Below are positions 1 to 9,506 of a stretch of DNA of 64,000 bases, one piece after another. Within the stretch, counting starts at the first letter, position 1, and every line of letters starts with the position of its first letter. The notes below the pieces were generated by a model. That model was given only the letters and a program-made list of their open reading frames with translations, searched no databases and was not told where the DNA came from. Source of the stretch: CAWCBG01 sp963793845. Its GTDB lineage: Bacteria; Acidobacteriota; Terriglobia; Terriglobales; Acidobacteriaceae. Position numbers and translations under genes: made by a program. Location of the stretch: contig CAWCBG010000002.1 of the NCBI GenBank assembly GCA_963793845.1, forward strand, positions 744,001-808,000, given 5' to 3'.

Positions 1-1248
1 CCACTCCGCGTCTCGTCCCACCATGAAGCCGTTGACATCGTGGAGAAAGATGAGCGGCACCAGGTTCTGGTTGCAATCCATGATGAAGCGCGCGGCTTTT
101 TCCGCCGACTCGGTGTAAATCACTCCGCCGAATTCGGTGCGCTTGTTGCCGCTGTGATCGGTCTGGTGGACGTGCGTCTTCTGGTTGGCGACAATACCGA
201 CGGCGAATCCACCGATGCGCGCGAAGCCGCAGAGCACGGTTTCGCCATATTCGGACTTGTACTCGTCGAAGTGGCTGCCATCGACGATGCGCGCGATGAT
301 CTCCTTCATGTCGTACTGGCGCGCCGGATCGCCCTCATAGACGCCATAGATTTCTTCGGCTGGATAGACAGGCTCGACCGGCTGCTTGCGATCGAAGACA
401 CAAAGCTGCCGGTTGCCGATTTTGTCGACCAGCGAACGGATGCGCGTGATGCATGACTCGTCGTCGGGCTCGCGATAATCCACGGTGCCGCTGATCTGCG
501 AGTGCATCTTGGCGCCACCCAGCTCTTCGGCGGAATACTTCGCGCCAATCGCCGCCTGCACCAGCGCCGGGCCCGCCAGAAACAGGCCGCTGCCCTCGGT
601 CATCAGGATGTGGTCGCACATCAGCGGCAGATACGCGCCGCCGGCCACGCACATGCCCATGATGGCGGCGATCTGCGGAATCCCCATCGCCGACATCACC
701 GCATTATTGCGGAAGACGCGGCCGAAATCATCGGTATCGGGGAAGACATCCTCCTGCAAGGGCAAGAAGACTCCCGCCGAGTCGACCAGGTAGATGGTTG
801 GAATGCGATTGTCGATGGCGATGTTCTGCGCGCGGATGACCTTCTTGGCGGTCATCGGAAAGAACGCGCCCGCCTTGACCGTCGCGTCGTTCACGATCAG
901 CATCACCAGACGGCCCTGCACCCGCGCCAGGCCCGTCACAACTCCCGCGGACGGAGCGCCGCCCCAGTCCTCGTACATGCCCCACGCCGCATAGATGCCC
1001 AGTTCGAAAAACTCTGTGCCGGGATCGATCAATAACGCAATGCGCTCGCGCGCAGTGAGGCGTCCTTTGGCGTGCTGCGATTCAGTGGCCTTGTCCCCGC
1101 CGCCCTGCTCGATGGTTTCCTGCTCATTGCGAATGTTGGTAACCAGCTCGGCCATGGCTGCCTGGTTGCGCTCGAAGCGCGGCGCGTTGGGCTTTACCTT
1201 GGAGGGCAGCGTGGCGGAAGGTCCGGAGTGCTGTGCGTGATCATTCAT
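1..1248 (-). CDS. Acyl-CoA carboxylase carboxyltransferase subunit (partial, C-terminus off window)
   Basis: The reading frame is open from an ATG at 1248 to the window edge, giving 416 codons with no stop. It is the biotin-dependent carboxyltransferase (crotonase-like) fold of propionyl-, methylcrotonyl- or acetyl-CoA carboxylase beta subunits, which move CO2 from carboxybiotin to an acyl-CoA in the cytoplasm. Supporting features are the GRLTARERI segment near residue 62, the glycine-rich MGMCVAGGAYLP stretch near the acyl-CoA site and the C-terminal half opening with IFLHDVNGFMVG, which corresponds to the usual F..D..GF..G motif. The sequence cannot decide which acyl-CoA is used. No biotin carboxylase gene lies upstream on this strand within the window, but the partner could lie beyond the left edge. 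Confidence 0.9.
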   Translation of the reverse strand, partial: MNDHAQHSGPSATLPSKVKPNAPRFERNQAAMAELVTNIRNEQETIEQGGGDKATESQHAKGRLTARERIALLIDPGTEFFELGIYAAWGMYEDWGGAPSAGVVTGLARVQGRLVMLIVNDATVKAGAFFPMTAKKVIRAQNIAIDNRIPTIYLVDSAGVFLPLQEDVFPDTDDFGRVFRNNAVMSAMGIPQIAAIMGMCVAGGAYLPLMCDHILMTEGSGLFLAGPALVQAAIGAKYSAEELGGAKMHSQISGTVDYREPDDESCITRIRSLVDKIGNRQLCVFDRKQPVEPVYPAEEIYGVYEGDPARQYDMKEIIARIVDGSHFDEYKSEYGETVLCGFARIGGFAVGIVANQKTHVHQTDHSGNKRTEFGGVIYTESAEKAARFIMDCNQNLVPLIFLHDVNGFMVGRDAEW

Positions 1249-1397
1249 GCTGATTATTTCGATGCCGGAGAACCGTTAACGATAAAGCAGCGGAGGGCGC
1301 GGCGCAAACCGGAACAGTAGTTGTGGCCAGTTGCTGGAGGAGGGCTAGAGAGTCTACTCGCCTGGAGTCAAACCGCGAAGCGGTGGAATGCTTTGAG

Positions 1398-1417
1398 CCC
1401 GGGGTGTAAACCCCGGG
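1398..1417. repeat. Short perfect intergenic palindrome
   Basis: Eight-base arms CCCGGGGT and ACCCCGGG separated by GTAA. It matches the arm-loop-arm design (GC-rich arms, AA-containing loop) of the palindromes at 1543, 48506, 50093 and 50130, so it is one copy of a dispersed family. Confidence 0.7.
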
Positions 1418-1542
1418 TGGACAACATTTCTTGACCGACGAAGCCGCGGAGCGGCGGCACGGTTTCCGCCACGCAAGATTCAGCACTCCAGACTTCCTGT
1501 GCCGCCCCTTTCGGGGCTCTCGCAACTTATAGGACTCGGAAC

Positions 1543-1560
1543 GCGGACCTGAAGGTCCGC
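1543..1560. repeat. Short perfect intergenic palindrome
   Basis: GCGGACCT and AGGTCCGC arms around a GA loop. It lies just downstream of the cysteine-cluster gene, which reads toward it on the minus strand. There is no T-run, so a repeat is more likely than a terminator. Confidence 0.65.
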
Positions 1561-1578
1561 TCTACCAGATCGCCAGAC

Positions 1579-2184
1579 TCAGCGCGCCAGTGCAAACGCC
1601 ACAATCGTTCGTCCGCTCACTCCGGTGGCGCCCTCTAGCTCAGTGAGCACGGCGCTCTCTTCCTCCAACGGCACCGTCATCTCGCACGCCGCGATCTGCT
1701 CGTCGCTGGCGCCGTGATAACACAATTCGCAGACGCCCAGCCCGCCTTCCGAGCGCACCGGCGGCCCGAAGGTACGGCACGTCATGGGACGCGCGGCATA
1801 GAGATCGCACAGGCCAGTAGCGGGATCGAGCGCCGGGCAGGGCTCGTCATTGGCGAAATCTTCAAAGCGCGCCTGCGCTTCGTCGCTCTCCGACAAAATG
1901 CCTGTGCCCGCATCGCCGGGAAATTCGCCCGACAAGCGAACAACCGACACCTGCGCGCGCTCACGAACTCGTACCGCTCGCTCCGGATCGATCGCCCGCA
2001 ACTCTTCCATGCCGGTACGCAGACGTGCGGCATCGAGTTGATTGATGGCGAACACTCCGATGCAGCACTGTGTGCAGCCGGGACGGCAGACCAGCCACTC
2101 GCCGCTGCGGAGGGCAGCGTCCGCCAGAGCCGCATCCATGATCTGGATCAGCTTCTGATCGGCAGCAGGTACTCGGGTCGGCAT
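1579..2184 (-). CDS. YkgJ-family cysteine-cluster protein
   Basis: About 201 residues. The N-terminal half has C33-x3-C37-x2-CC (40,41), and further cysteines appear in the segments ending LCDLYAARPMTCRTF and CELCYHG. This is the pattern of the YkgJ/Fe-S oxidoreductase cysteine-cluster family (zinc or iron binding, biochemical role not established). An in-frame ATG at 2217 would add 11 residues. I prefer 2184 because the family usually begins close to the ADQKLIQIMDAAL helix. It sits upstream of no obvious partner, and the next gene on the same strand, bipA, is transcribed toward it. Confidence 0.8.
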   Translation of the reverse strand: MPTRVPAADQKLIQIMDAALADAALRSGEWLVCRPGCTQCCIGVFAINQLDAARLRTGMEELRAIDPERAVRVRERAQVSVVRLSGEFPGDAGTGILSESDEAQARFEDFANDEPCPALDPATGLCDLYAARPMTCRTFGPPVRSEGGLGVCELCYHGASDEQIAACEMTVPLEEESAVLTELEGATGVSGRTIVAFALAR

Positions 2185-2265
2185 AGTGAAACGATATCGC
2201 GAACTAGAGCCATCCAAAGGCGAGGGACCACGTAAGCAGGACCTCGCGTCCGTTGTTCGCTCGCC

Positions 2266-4092
<1,827 letters not shown>

Positions 4093-4129
4093 AACAACGA
4101 TCCTTCCTGCATACGAGGGCGTGGCTGGC

Positions 4130-4414
4130 TTAACGGCGCTTGGCTGTGGAGCGGCTGGCGGTAGCCAAATAATGTTGATCCAAGGCCTGTCGAAGCAGGG
4201 TTTTGATGACGGCCTGACGGCTGACATTCAATTCCTTGGCTGTCCGGTCTAACTCCTCCAGCAGCGAAGGAGCGAAGTCCACATTGACTCGCTGGATGGG
4301 AGCCATCATGCGGCCTGCGTTTGTAAAAAAGCGTGAAACATCCTCGCCTTTGTCAGCCAGCCGGGCGATGGTTTCTGCTCCCACCAGTTTCGCTTGTCTA
4401 CGAGTGTTCTTCAT
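4130..4414 (-). CDS. Ribbon-helix-helix antitoxin of a BrnTA-type toxin-antitoxin pair
   Basis: A protein of 94 residues. The C-terminal half (VNVDFAPSLLEELDRTAKEL followed by NVSRQAVIKTLLRQAL) is a strand-helix-helix DNA-binding fold of the CopG/RHH type, expected to neutralise the preceding toxin and repress the operon. I take the ATG at 4414, inside the end of the toxin gene, rather than the upstream in-frame ATG at 4480. The 17-base overlap with the toxin indicates translational coupling. The toxin-first order is typical of BrnTA rather than of VapBC. The N-terminal part shows no classical BrnA helix, so the antitoxin subfamily is less certain than the toxin. Confidence 0.8.
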   Translation of the reverse strand: MKNTRRQAKLVGAETIARLADKGEDVSRFFTNAGRMMAPIQRVNVDFAPSLLEELDRTAKELNVSRQAVIKTLLRQALDQHYLATASRSTAKRR

Positions 4415-4676
4415 AAAGCTTGCGTTCCTGCCTGGTTGCCTCCCAAAGGGTAACCAGGTGGTAGTACTCCTCTTGCTCATCCTCGCGCATCTCGAAAATC
4501 AACGAGTAGAGCCGGCCTCCCACCCAACCGATGGCGCGGTATTGCTCCGCCACGTCCGAGCGCTGGTCGACATAGTAAGGGTGAGCGAAGGTCTCCCGTG
4601 CTTCCTCGAACCCTATTCGGCGTTTGGGATTAGCCCGGAGGCGCTGACTCTTGCGCGGGTCGAACTCAAATCTCAT
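4398..4676 (-). CDS. BrnT-family toxin
   Basis: 92 residues. The FEFDPRKSQRLRANPKRRIGFEEA opening, the central GRLYSLIFEMRED strand pair and the closing ATRQERKLYEEH match the BrnT family. This is a RelE-like ribonuclease toxin that arrests translation when its antitoxin is lost. The gene begins 4 bases from the -10 element of a good promoter (4680-4708) whose -10 is covered by a 15-base palindrome, so mRNA may be leaderless or nearly so. The antitoxin follows with a 17-base overlap. The family assignment rests on motif pattern only. Confidence 0.82.
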   Translation of the reverse strand: MRFEFDPRKSQRLRANPKRRIGFEEARETFAHPYYVDQRSDVAEQYRAIGWVGGRLYSLIFEMREDEQEEYYHLVTLWEATRQERKLYEEHS

Positions 4677-4679
4677 TGT

Positions 4680-4708
4680 AGTATAACAGTTATACCAGTC
4701 GTACTCAA
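4680..4708 (-). promoter_or_regulatory. Promoter and palindromic operator of the toxin-antitoxin operon
   Basis: On the minus strand TTGAGT (4708-4703), a 17-base spacer and TATACT (4685-4680) form a near-consensus sigma-70 promoter. GTATAACAGTTATAC at 4681-4695 is a perfect 7-1-7 palindrome lying over the -10. This is where a ribbon-helix-helix antitoxin would bind to autoregulate. The toxin ATG is at 4676-4674, very close to the expected transcription start. Confidence 0.65.
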
Positions 4709-4738
4709 AATATCCTGTGACATTGTGCCTACGTTACG

Positions 4739-5179
4739 ATGAACAGAATGCGTATTTTGATCTTTATGACGGTGGCGGCCGTGCTCGCCGGTTGCGACAC
4801 GATGGCCGCTTCGGCAGCGCCGTTCCAGAACAAGGATACGGCCACAGTCTCAACTGCCCCGTCGGACACTTCGGATAGCGAGACGTTCTCGCAGTTCGCG
4901 AAAGTCACGGCCGGTATCAAGCCGCCCAAGGCAACGCATGCGCCCGATCCCAAGTTTCCCGACTTGCCGCCCGACGCGGATCAGCGAGGCGTCGTTGTCA
5001 TGCTGGTGGGGGTGAACGCCAGGGGCCGGGTTGAGGCGGTGCACGTGCTGCGCAGCACCAACCCGATATTCGAGTCCAGCGCCGTCGACACGGTCCGGAA
5101 GTGGAAGTTTAAGCCGGGCGAGAAGAGCGGGCAGCCAATCCCGGTGCAGGTCACGGTGGAAATGAAGTTCGAGAAATAA
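4739..5179 (+). CDS. TonB C-terminal-domain lipoprotein
   Basis: 146 residues. An N-terminal hydrophobic stretch ends in the lipobox VLAGC, so the product is probably a lipid-anchored envelope protein. After a low-complexity linker, residues about 60-145 carry a TonB C-terminal domain (GVVVMLVGVNARGRVEAVHV, then SSAVDTVRKWKFKPGEKSG and a final VQVTVEMKF). The domain is usually the part that touches outer-membrane receptors. A lipid anchor instead of a transmembrane helix is unusual for an energy transducer, so a structural or sensing role is equally possible. ATG at 4748 is an alternative start. No ExbB/ExbD is nearby. Confidence 0.75.
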   Translation: MNRMRILIFMTVAAVLAGCDTMAASAAPFQNKDTATVSTAPSDTSDSETFSQFAKVTAGIKPPKATHAPDPKFPDLPPDADQRGVVVMLVGVNARGRVEAVHVLRSTNPIFESSAVDTVRKWKFKPGEKSGQPIPVQVTVEMKFEK

Positions 5180-5230
5180 GCGACCGAAGAGCGGCGTACG
5201 GCTTTCGAACTTTTGCGATAATGGCTACAG

Positions 5231-5767
5231 ATGTTGAATCAGATAGCACCTGCCTCCGCGCAACCTAAGTCCGAAGACGCCGTCGATCTGCTGACCGGCT
5301 GCCATCAGCGCATTCGCCACTTCACCGCCGTGGCAGTCAAGCTGGCGCATGCCCATGGAGCCTCTCCGGAAGATATTCGTCAGGCAGCGGACGCCGTCCA
5401 CCGCTATTACTCGGTCTCGCTGCCGTTGCACGAGGCTGACGAGGATCAGACGCTGCATCCGCGCTTGAGTCCCGCCGCTGACGAAATGGTGCGCCATGCC
5501 CTGTTAGCCATGGGCGATCAGCACCAGGCCATCGATGAACTGATTGAGCGGCTGCTGCCCTTGCTGGTGCTGGTGAAGAACGATCCCGATATGCTGGGCG
5601 AAGCCGGCGGCGAAATGTGCGCCATCACCAAAGCGCTGGACGAAATCTTCCGGGCCCATCTTCAGATGGAGGAAGAGGTCATCTTCCCGGCGATTCGCAG
5701 CCTGCTGCCGGAATCCGACCGAGCCGAGATGCTGCGCGAAATGCAGGAACGCAGGAAGCAAGGCTAG
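5231..5767 (+). CDS. Hemerythrin HHE-domain protein
   Basis: 178 residues, predicted soluble four-helix bundle. Metal-ligand candidates follow the hemerythrin order: H25 in LLTGCHQRIRHF, H67/E68 in LPLHEADEDQTLHP, H76, then HQAIDELIERL and finally FRAHLQMEEEVIFP. Hemerythrins bind a di-iron centre and sense or store O2 or NO. The region immediately downstream carries a degenerate copy of an intergenic repeat. The gene stands alone, so no specific pathway can be given. Confidence 0.82.
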   Translation: MLNQIAPASAQPKSEDAVDLLTGCHQRIRHFTAVAVKLAHAHGASPEDIRQAADAVHRYYSVSLPLHEADEDQTLHPRLSPAADEMVRHALLAMGDQHQAIDELIERLLPLLVLVKNDPDMLGEAGGEMCAITKALDEIFRAHLQMEEEVIFPAIRSLLPESDRAEMLREMQERRKQG

Positions 5768-5793
5768 AGCGGGTTCGGAGCTTGGTTTTGCGT

Positions 5794-5844
5794 TGTCATG
5801 CTGAGCGAGCCCGAGGAGGAGGCGAGTCGCCGCCATCACTAGGC
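5794..5844. repeat. Degenerate copy of CATGCTGAG-type intergenic repeat
   Basis: Begins TGTCATGCTGAGCGAG like the better-preserved copies at 18151 and 25767 and contains a GC-rich hairpin (GGCGAGTCGCC). The AGTCGAAGCACCCCTA end is missing. Confidence 0.5.
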
Positions 5845-5902
5845 TACGTATCCTCCAATGCGAGCTGTTGCTTCCGGAAGGGTGAATCGTAAAATAGGGC
5901 GG

Positions 5903-6763
5903 ATGCTACTTCGCTTCGCCGTCGCTCTCCTTTTCGCCGCTCCGATGACATGGGCGCAAGCGGTGGCCTCGCCAGCGCAAGATCCAACCGAATCGTCGGC
6001 TCAAAGTCCTTCGGCATCCGCCGTTCCTGCGCCGGCAGCGACGCCGGTCCAGGCTCCGTCCGATCTCCTCTCGCCACCGGCCGATGCCACAAAAACAGCG
6101 TCGGGCCTTGCCACCAAGGTACTGAAGGCCGGAACCAGGAAGGGTCATCCCGAGAACCCTGATCTCGTCACTATCGATTACAAGGCATGGACAACGGATG
6201 GGAAATTGGTTCTCAGTACCCCAGCCGACGGTGCACTGACGGTCAACGTCAACCTGCTGCTTCCTGGCTTGCGTGAAGGAGTGATGCAGATGGAGATGGG
6301 CGAGACCCGTCTGATGTGGATTCCCGAGACGCTGACCTACAAAGGCCAGGCCGGAAGGCCAAAAGGGCCACTCGTCTTCAATGTGACGTTGGTCGACATG
6401 CCGCTGCACGCTCCGGTGGACGTCAAAGCGCCGCCGCCCGAAGCACAGCACACCGCGAGCGGACTGGCGTACCGGGTGCTGAAGCCGGGCACGGGAACGC
6501 GGCATCCGAAGAGAGTCGATGAGGTCACGGTCCAATACACGGGTTGGGCGACCAATGGCATGAAGTTCGACAGCACGTTCTCCCGAGGTGAGCCCTTAAC
6601 GTTGTACCTGGACCGAACCATTCCTGGATGGACTGAGGGCCTGCAACTCATGGTCGAAGGCGAGAAGGCCCGTTTTTGGATTCCGGAAAAACTCGCTTAC
6701 CAGGGCCGGAACGCGCCCTATGGCATGCTCGTCTTCGATATTGAGCTGATCAAGATTCAATAG
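5903..6763 (+). CDS. Exported tandem FKBP-type peptidyl-prolyl isomerase
   Basis: 286 residues. The N-terminus from the ATG at 5903 (MLLRFAVALLFAAPMTWAQ) is a clear signal peptide. The in-frame ATG at 5858 would put charged residues and repeat-derived sequence in front of it. Two FKBP-like domains follow an Ala/Pro/Ser linker. The first, around residues 60-165 (ASGLATKVLKAGTRKGHP..), is divergent. The second, around 175-286 (ASGLAYRVLKPGTGTRHP, VTVQYTGWATNGMKFDST, FWIPEKLAYQG), retains the canonical strand pattern. The expected role is periplasmic proline isomerisation or chaperoning. The first domain lacks several aromatic pocket residues and may be structural. Confidence 0.85.
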   Translation: MLLRFAVALLFAAPMTWAQAVASPAQDPTESSAQSPSASAVPAPAATPVQAPSDLLSPPADATKTASGLATKVLKAGTRKGHPENPDLVTIDYKAWTTDGKLVLSTPADGALTVNVNLLLPGLREGVMQMEMGETRLMWIPETLTYKGQAGRPKGPLVFNVTLVDMPLHAPVDVKAPPPEAQHTASGLAYRVLKPGTGTRHPKRVDEVTVQYTGWATNGMKFDSTFSRGEPLTLYLDRTIPGWTEGLQLMVEGEKARFWIPEKLAYQGRNAPYGMLVFDIELIKIQ

Positions 6764-6945
6764 CGGACACGAGCCGGGCTTTGGCCTGGCATCGTGCCAC
6801 GGTGAGAGGGCGAACCGGTGAGGGCGACGGCCGCCGTTCGCATAGCCGGTAGCTGTTGTCGCGGGAAGAGTTTGCTGATATCTTCTCGTGGTTTCGCTTT
6901 GCTGATTGGCATACGAGCACGAAACGGCGGTGGGATTTCACTTAC

Positions 6946-6962
6946 GGCAGAATTTTTCTGCC
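6946..6962. other. Perfect small hairpin upstream of the ECF sigma gene
   Basis: GGCAGAA and TTCTGCC arms with a TTT loop, about 65 bases before the sigma-factor start. There is no T-run, so it is not an obvious terminator. It could be a regulator site or mRNA structure. The rest of 6764-7026 shows nothing else. Confidence 0.4.
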
Positions 6963-7026
6963 TATAGGCACAGCCTGGCCCCGGTGGAGCTGGGCAATCT
7001 ATCCGCCGCTGTAACACGTAATCCCT

Positions 7027-7590
7027 ATGGAACCGATCGAGAGGAGCCCGTTGACTCGCCCTGACGCGGGAGACGAAATGCGTCTGGTAGCCCGCGTCCG
7101 CGCCGGAGACCAGCAGGCGTTGGCCGACCTCTATGATCGTTATTCCGGCGTGGTGTATGCAGTGGCGTTGCGCGTACTGCAGGACGCAGCCGCGGCGGAA
7201 GACGTGGTGCAAGACATTTTCCTCCAGCTCTGGCGCAGTCCTGATTCGTTCGATGCCAGCCGGGGCAGCCTGACCGCGTGGCTGGCGGTGATCGCGCGCC
7301 ATCGCTCGATCGACCGGTTGCGCAAGCGGCGTCCGGAAACCGATATCGAAGACTGCGTGATTGCCGGCGGTCCCGATCTGCGCGACGAGACCGAGCGCAC
7401 GCTGATCGTCGAGAAGGTGCGCGTGGCATTGGCGGCCATGAGTCCCGACCAGCGAACCGCCATGGAGTTAGCATTCTTTCAGGGCCTGACACACACGGAA
7501 ATAGCCGAGAAAACGGGCGAGCCTCTGGGTACCATCAAGACTCGCATCCGTTCGGGGCTGCAGCAGTTGCGCGCCAAGTTTGCAAAATGA
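7027..7590 (+). CDS. ECF RNA polymerase sigma factor (SigK-like)
   Basis: 187 residues. Region 2 is seen in LADLYDRYSGVVYAVALRVL and AAEDVVQDIFLQLWR, followed by LTAWLAVIARHRSIDRLRKR. Region 4 is seen in TAMELAFFQGLTHTEIAEKT and LGTIKTRIRSGLQQLR. The stop codon overlaps the start of the next gene, a membrane anti-sigma factor with an RskA-type C-terminal domain. This matches SigK/RskA pairs in which an envelope signal releases the sigma factor. The SigK subgroup is inferred from that partner. Confidence 0.92.
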   Translation: MEPIERSPLTRPDAGDEMRLVARVRAGDQQALADLYDRYSGVVYAVALRVLQDAAAAEDVVQDIFLQLWRSPDSFDASRGSLTAWLAVIARHRSIDRLRKRRPETDIEDCVIAGGPDLRDETERTLIVEKVRVALAAMSPDQRTAMELAFFQGLTHTEIAEKTGEPLGTIKTRIRSGLQQLRAKFAK

Positions 7591-8387
7591 AGACGCACGA
7601 ACAATTCGCGGATGACCTGCTGCTCTACGCCTTGGGCGAGCTGACCGGCAATGACCGGCAGGAGATCGAAGAGCATCTGTCGACGTGTGCCTCGTGCCGG
7701 CGCGAATTGCAGGAGATGCGCTCCGACCTGGGATTGCTGGCGCTGGCCAGCACCGGGCCCAAGCCGCCGGCGCGCGTCAAAGAGCGCCTGATGAAGGCCG
7801 TGGCCGCCGAGCCTCGTGGCGTCTCGGCCGTGGCGCCACAGGAGCCTCGTCGCAGTGCCTGGTGGATGTGGGCGCCAACCCTGGCCGCTGCCGCCCTGTT
7901 GCTGCTGACCCTTGGCCTGTGGAGCCGGAATGACGCGCTCAAGCAGGATCAGCAGCAGTTGAAAGATGCGATGGCGGAGCTCACTAACAAGAATCAGGAT
8001 CTATCGCAGAAGTACCAGCAGGCGGAAGAATCGCTGGGATTGCTGGAGGATCCGAACGCGGTGCACGTCTCGCTGAATCCAAGCATGGCCTCGAAACACC
8101 CTAGAGGAACCGCCATCTTCGACCCGGCGAAGAAGCGGATGCTGTTCATGGCCAGCAACATGATTCCTCCGCCTCCGGGTATGGCCTACGAGTTGTGGAT
8201 CATTCCCATGCAGGGCGAGCCCATCCCGGCGGGCGTCTTTAAACCCGATGAGCATGGTAATGCCGTGATGATGGATCACCCCATGCCGTCTGGGGTCGAA
8301 ACTAAAGCCTTCGCCGTAACCATGGAGAAGGAAGAAGGCGCCTACAAGCCGACCATGCCGATTCTCATGATTGGGCAAGGGGAGTAG
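7587..8387 (+). CDS. Membrane anti-sigma factor with RskA-type extracytoplasmic domain
   Basis: 266 residues, starting with an ATGA overlap on the sigma-factor stop. The cytoplasmic N-terminus carries a zinc-anti-sigma motif, H-x3-C-x2-C, in EEHLSTCASCRREL. A single membrane helix follows (WMWAPTLAAAALLLLTLGLW, about residues 93-113), then a coiled-coil stretch (KQDQQQLKDAMAELTNKNQ). The C-terminal domain contains GMAYELWIIPMQGEPIPAGVF, typical of anti-sigma-K factor RskA. It should hold the adjacent ECF sigma at the membrane until it is proteolysed or otherwise inactivated. Confidence 0.9.
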   Translation: MKTHEQFADDLLLYALGELTGNDRQEIEEHLSTCASCRRELQEMRSDLGLLALASTGPKPPARVKERLMKAVAAEPRGVSAVAPQEPRRSAWWMWAPTLAAAALLLLTLGLWSRNDALKQDQQQLKDAMAELTNKNQDLSQKYQQAEESLGLLEDPNAVHVSLNPSMASKHPRGTAIFDPAKKRMLFMASNMIPPPPGMAYELWIIPMQGEPIPAGVFKPDEHGNAVMMDHPMPSGVETKAFAVTMEKEEGAYKPTMPILMIGQGE

Positions 8388-8775
8388 TAAGCGCGAGCGG
8401 AAGTCTGTTACAGGAGGACTGAGTAAAAGTTCTTCCTTCTAAATTGTCATCGCGAGCGATCGGGTTTTGAGCGCGAGGGATCTGCTTTTCGTGCGGGGAG
8501 GCAAGAAGCAGATCCCTCGCTGCGCTCGTGATGACAAAAAGCCTTCACCGTTGCACTCTTCGGACGGTGTCGTCCCGGGCGGAACGGCGTTAGCCAGGGG
8601 ATCTCAAGAGGTCGGACGAGCTCGAATGTCTGCCGATTGCCAAATGCAGGTCCTTCGACTCGGAGCCTCCGCCTGCGGCGAACTCTCCTTCGGTCGGGAG
8701 GACAACTGCTCTGGCGCGGGCAGCGAGATGCCCTGGTTTGGCTCACTGCCGTAAAATGTAGTTGAAGGTACAACA
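8388..8775. other. Intergenic region dominated by a long hairpin repeat, no gene seen
   Basis: Contains the 94-base inverted repeat at 8444-8537. Downstream lies an imperfect CTCCGCCTGCGGCGAACTC palindrome around 8667-8685. The frames open across it have no recognisable protein features. Confidence 0.65.
8444..8537. repeat. Long imperfect inverted repeat (MITE-like hairpin)
   Basis: Outer arms TTGTCATCGCGAGCG (8444-8458) and CGCTCGTGATGACAA (8523-8537) differ at one position. Inner arms GCGAGGGATCTGCTT (8473-8487) and AAGCAGATCCCTCGC (8506-8520) match perfectly. No coding capacity. It resembles other hairpins here whose ends read GTCAT...ATGAC. Confidence 0.75.
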
Positions 8776-9006
8776 ATGGCGAACCCAACCATTACGATAC
8801 CGCTCGATCAGCAGACAGCGCAGGCATACGACTCTGCTCCCCCGGAAGAGAAGCGCAAGATTCAGGCTCTGTTAAGTCTTTGGCTCCGTGAGCTCGCGGC
8901 TGGTGAACGTCCTTCGCTTCAGTCCGTGCTCGATCGTGTGGCTCGCAAGGCGCAGGATCGGGGGCTGACGCCGGAGATACTGGAGTCGCTCCTGAGAGGC
9001 CAGTAA
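8776..9006 (+). CDS. Small antitoxin-like protein paired with PIN toxin
   Basis: 76 residues beginning MANPTITIPLDQQTAQAYDS after a GAAGG ribosome site. The short N-terminal strand (TITIPLD) followed by helices (APPEEKRKIQALLSLWLREL) is common in antitoxins paired with COG1569 PIN proteins. Its stop is immediately followed by the TTG of the PIN gene with no intervening base, so the two are translationally coupled. The function is inferred from that arrangement. Confidence 0.7.
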   Translation: MANPTITIPLDQQTAQAYDSAPPEEKRKIQALLSLWLRELAAGERPSLQSVLDRVARKAQDRGLTPEILESLLRGQ

Positions 9007-9438
9007 TTGCGCTGCGTTTTCGATACAAATGTACTTGTCAGCGCCCTGCTGGCCTCCAAATCTCAGCCGCGTAAAGCGCTCGACTTCGCCCTCAGAGCGG
9101 GAGAAGTTCTCCTCTCGATCTCGACGTTGGCCGAGCTTTCTAGTGTTCTGAGTAGAGAAAGATTCAAGACGTATATCGACGAAGAAGACGTGCGAGACTT
9201 CCTGGCAGCACTCGTCCGGGAGACGCAATGGATCCAGGTGGACGTGCATATATCAGCTTGTCGCGACCCCAAGGATGACAAGTTTCTTGAATTGGCGATA
9301 AGTGGACGCGCAACGCACATCGTTACGGGTGACGCTGACCTTCTGGTGCTCGACCCTTTTAAGGGCATTCGAATTGCCTCTCCGAAGGATTTTCTTCGAG
9401 AGCCCTTCACCGAAGAACGGTCCGGTCCGACTGAATAG
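9007..9438 (+). CDS. PIN-domain ribonuclease toxin
   Basis: 143 residues from a TTG abutting the antitoxin stop. Acidic PIN residues are in place: D6 (VFDTNVLVSALL), E43 (LAELSSVL), D90/D91 (RDPKDDKFLELA) and D109/D111 (IVTGDADLL). PIN toxins of this family are Mg-dependent RNases kept inactive by the cognate antitoxin. The whole pair lies between two repeat/AT-richer stretches, which fits acquisition as a module. Confidence 0.88.
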   Translation: MRCVFDTNVLVSALLASKSQPRKALDFALRAGEVLLSISTLAELSSVLSRERFKTYIDEEDVRDFLAALVRETQWIQVDVHISACRDPKDDKFLELAISGRATHIVTGDADLLVLDPFKGIRIASPKDFLREPFTEERSGPTE

Positions 9439-9506
9439 ACCTTGAAATCGGCGTTCACGGTTTTGCGGATGTGTGCCGTGATCTGATCGTGCTTTACCCA
9501 TTCACA

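Larger units (their letters stand above)
1249..1578. other. Intergenic region with palindromic repeats, no gene seen
   Basis: No convincing coding frame. The stretch holds several short perfect palindromes with a purine-rich loop: CCCGGGGT/ACCCCGGG around 1398-1417 and GCGGACCT/AGGTCCGC at 1543-1560. Further imperfect ones lie around 1371 and 1446. They belong to the same style of repeat as those at 48506 and 50093. An apparent 94-codon frame across it on the minus strand is built from the repeats and is not supported. Confidence 0.7.

Noticed and set aside
1241..1525. 94-codon minus-strand frame in the first intergenic region
   Set aside because: Built from palindromic repeats and lacks a ribosome site.
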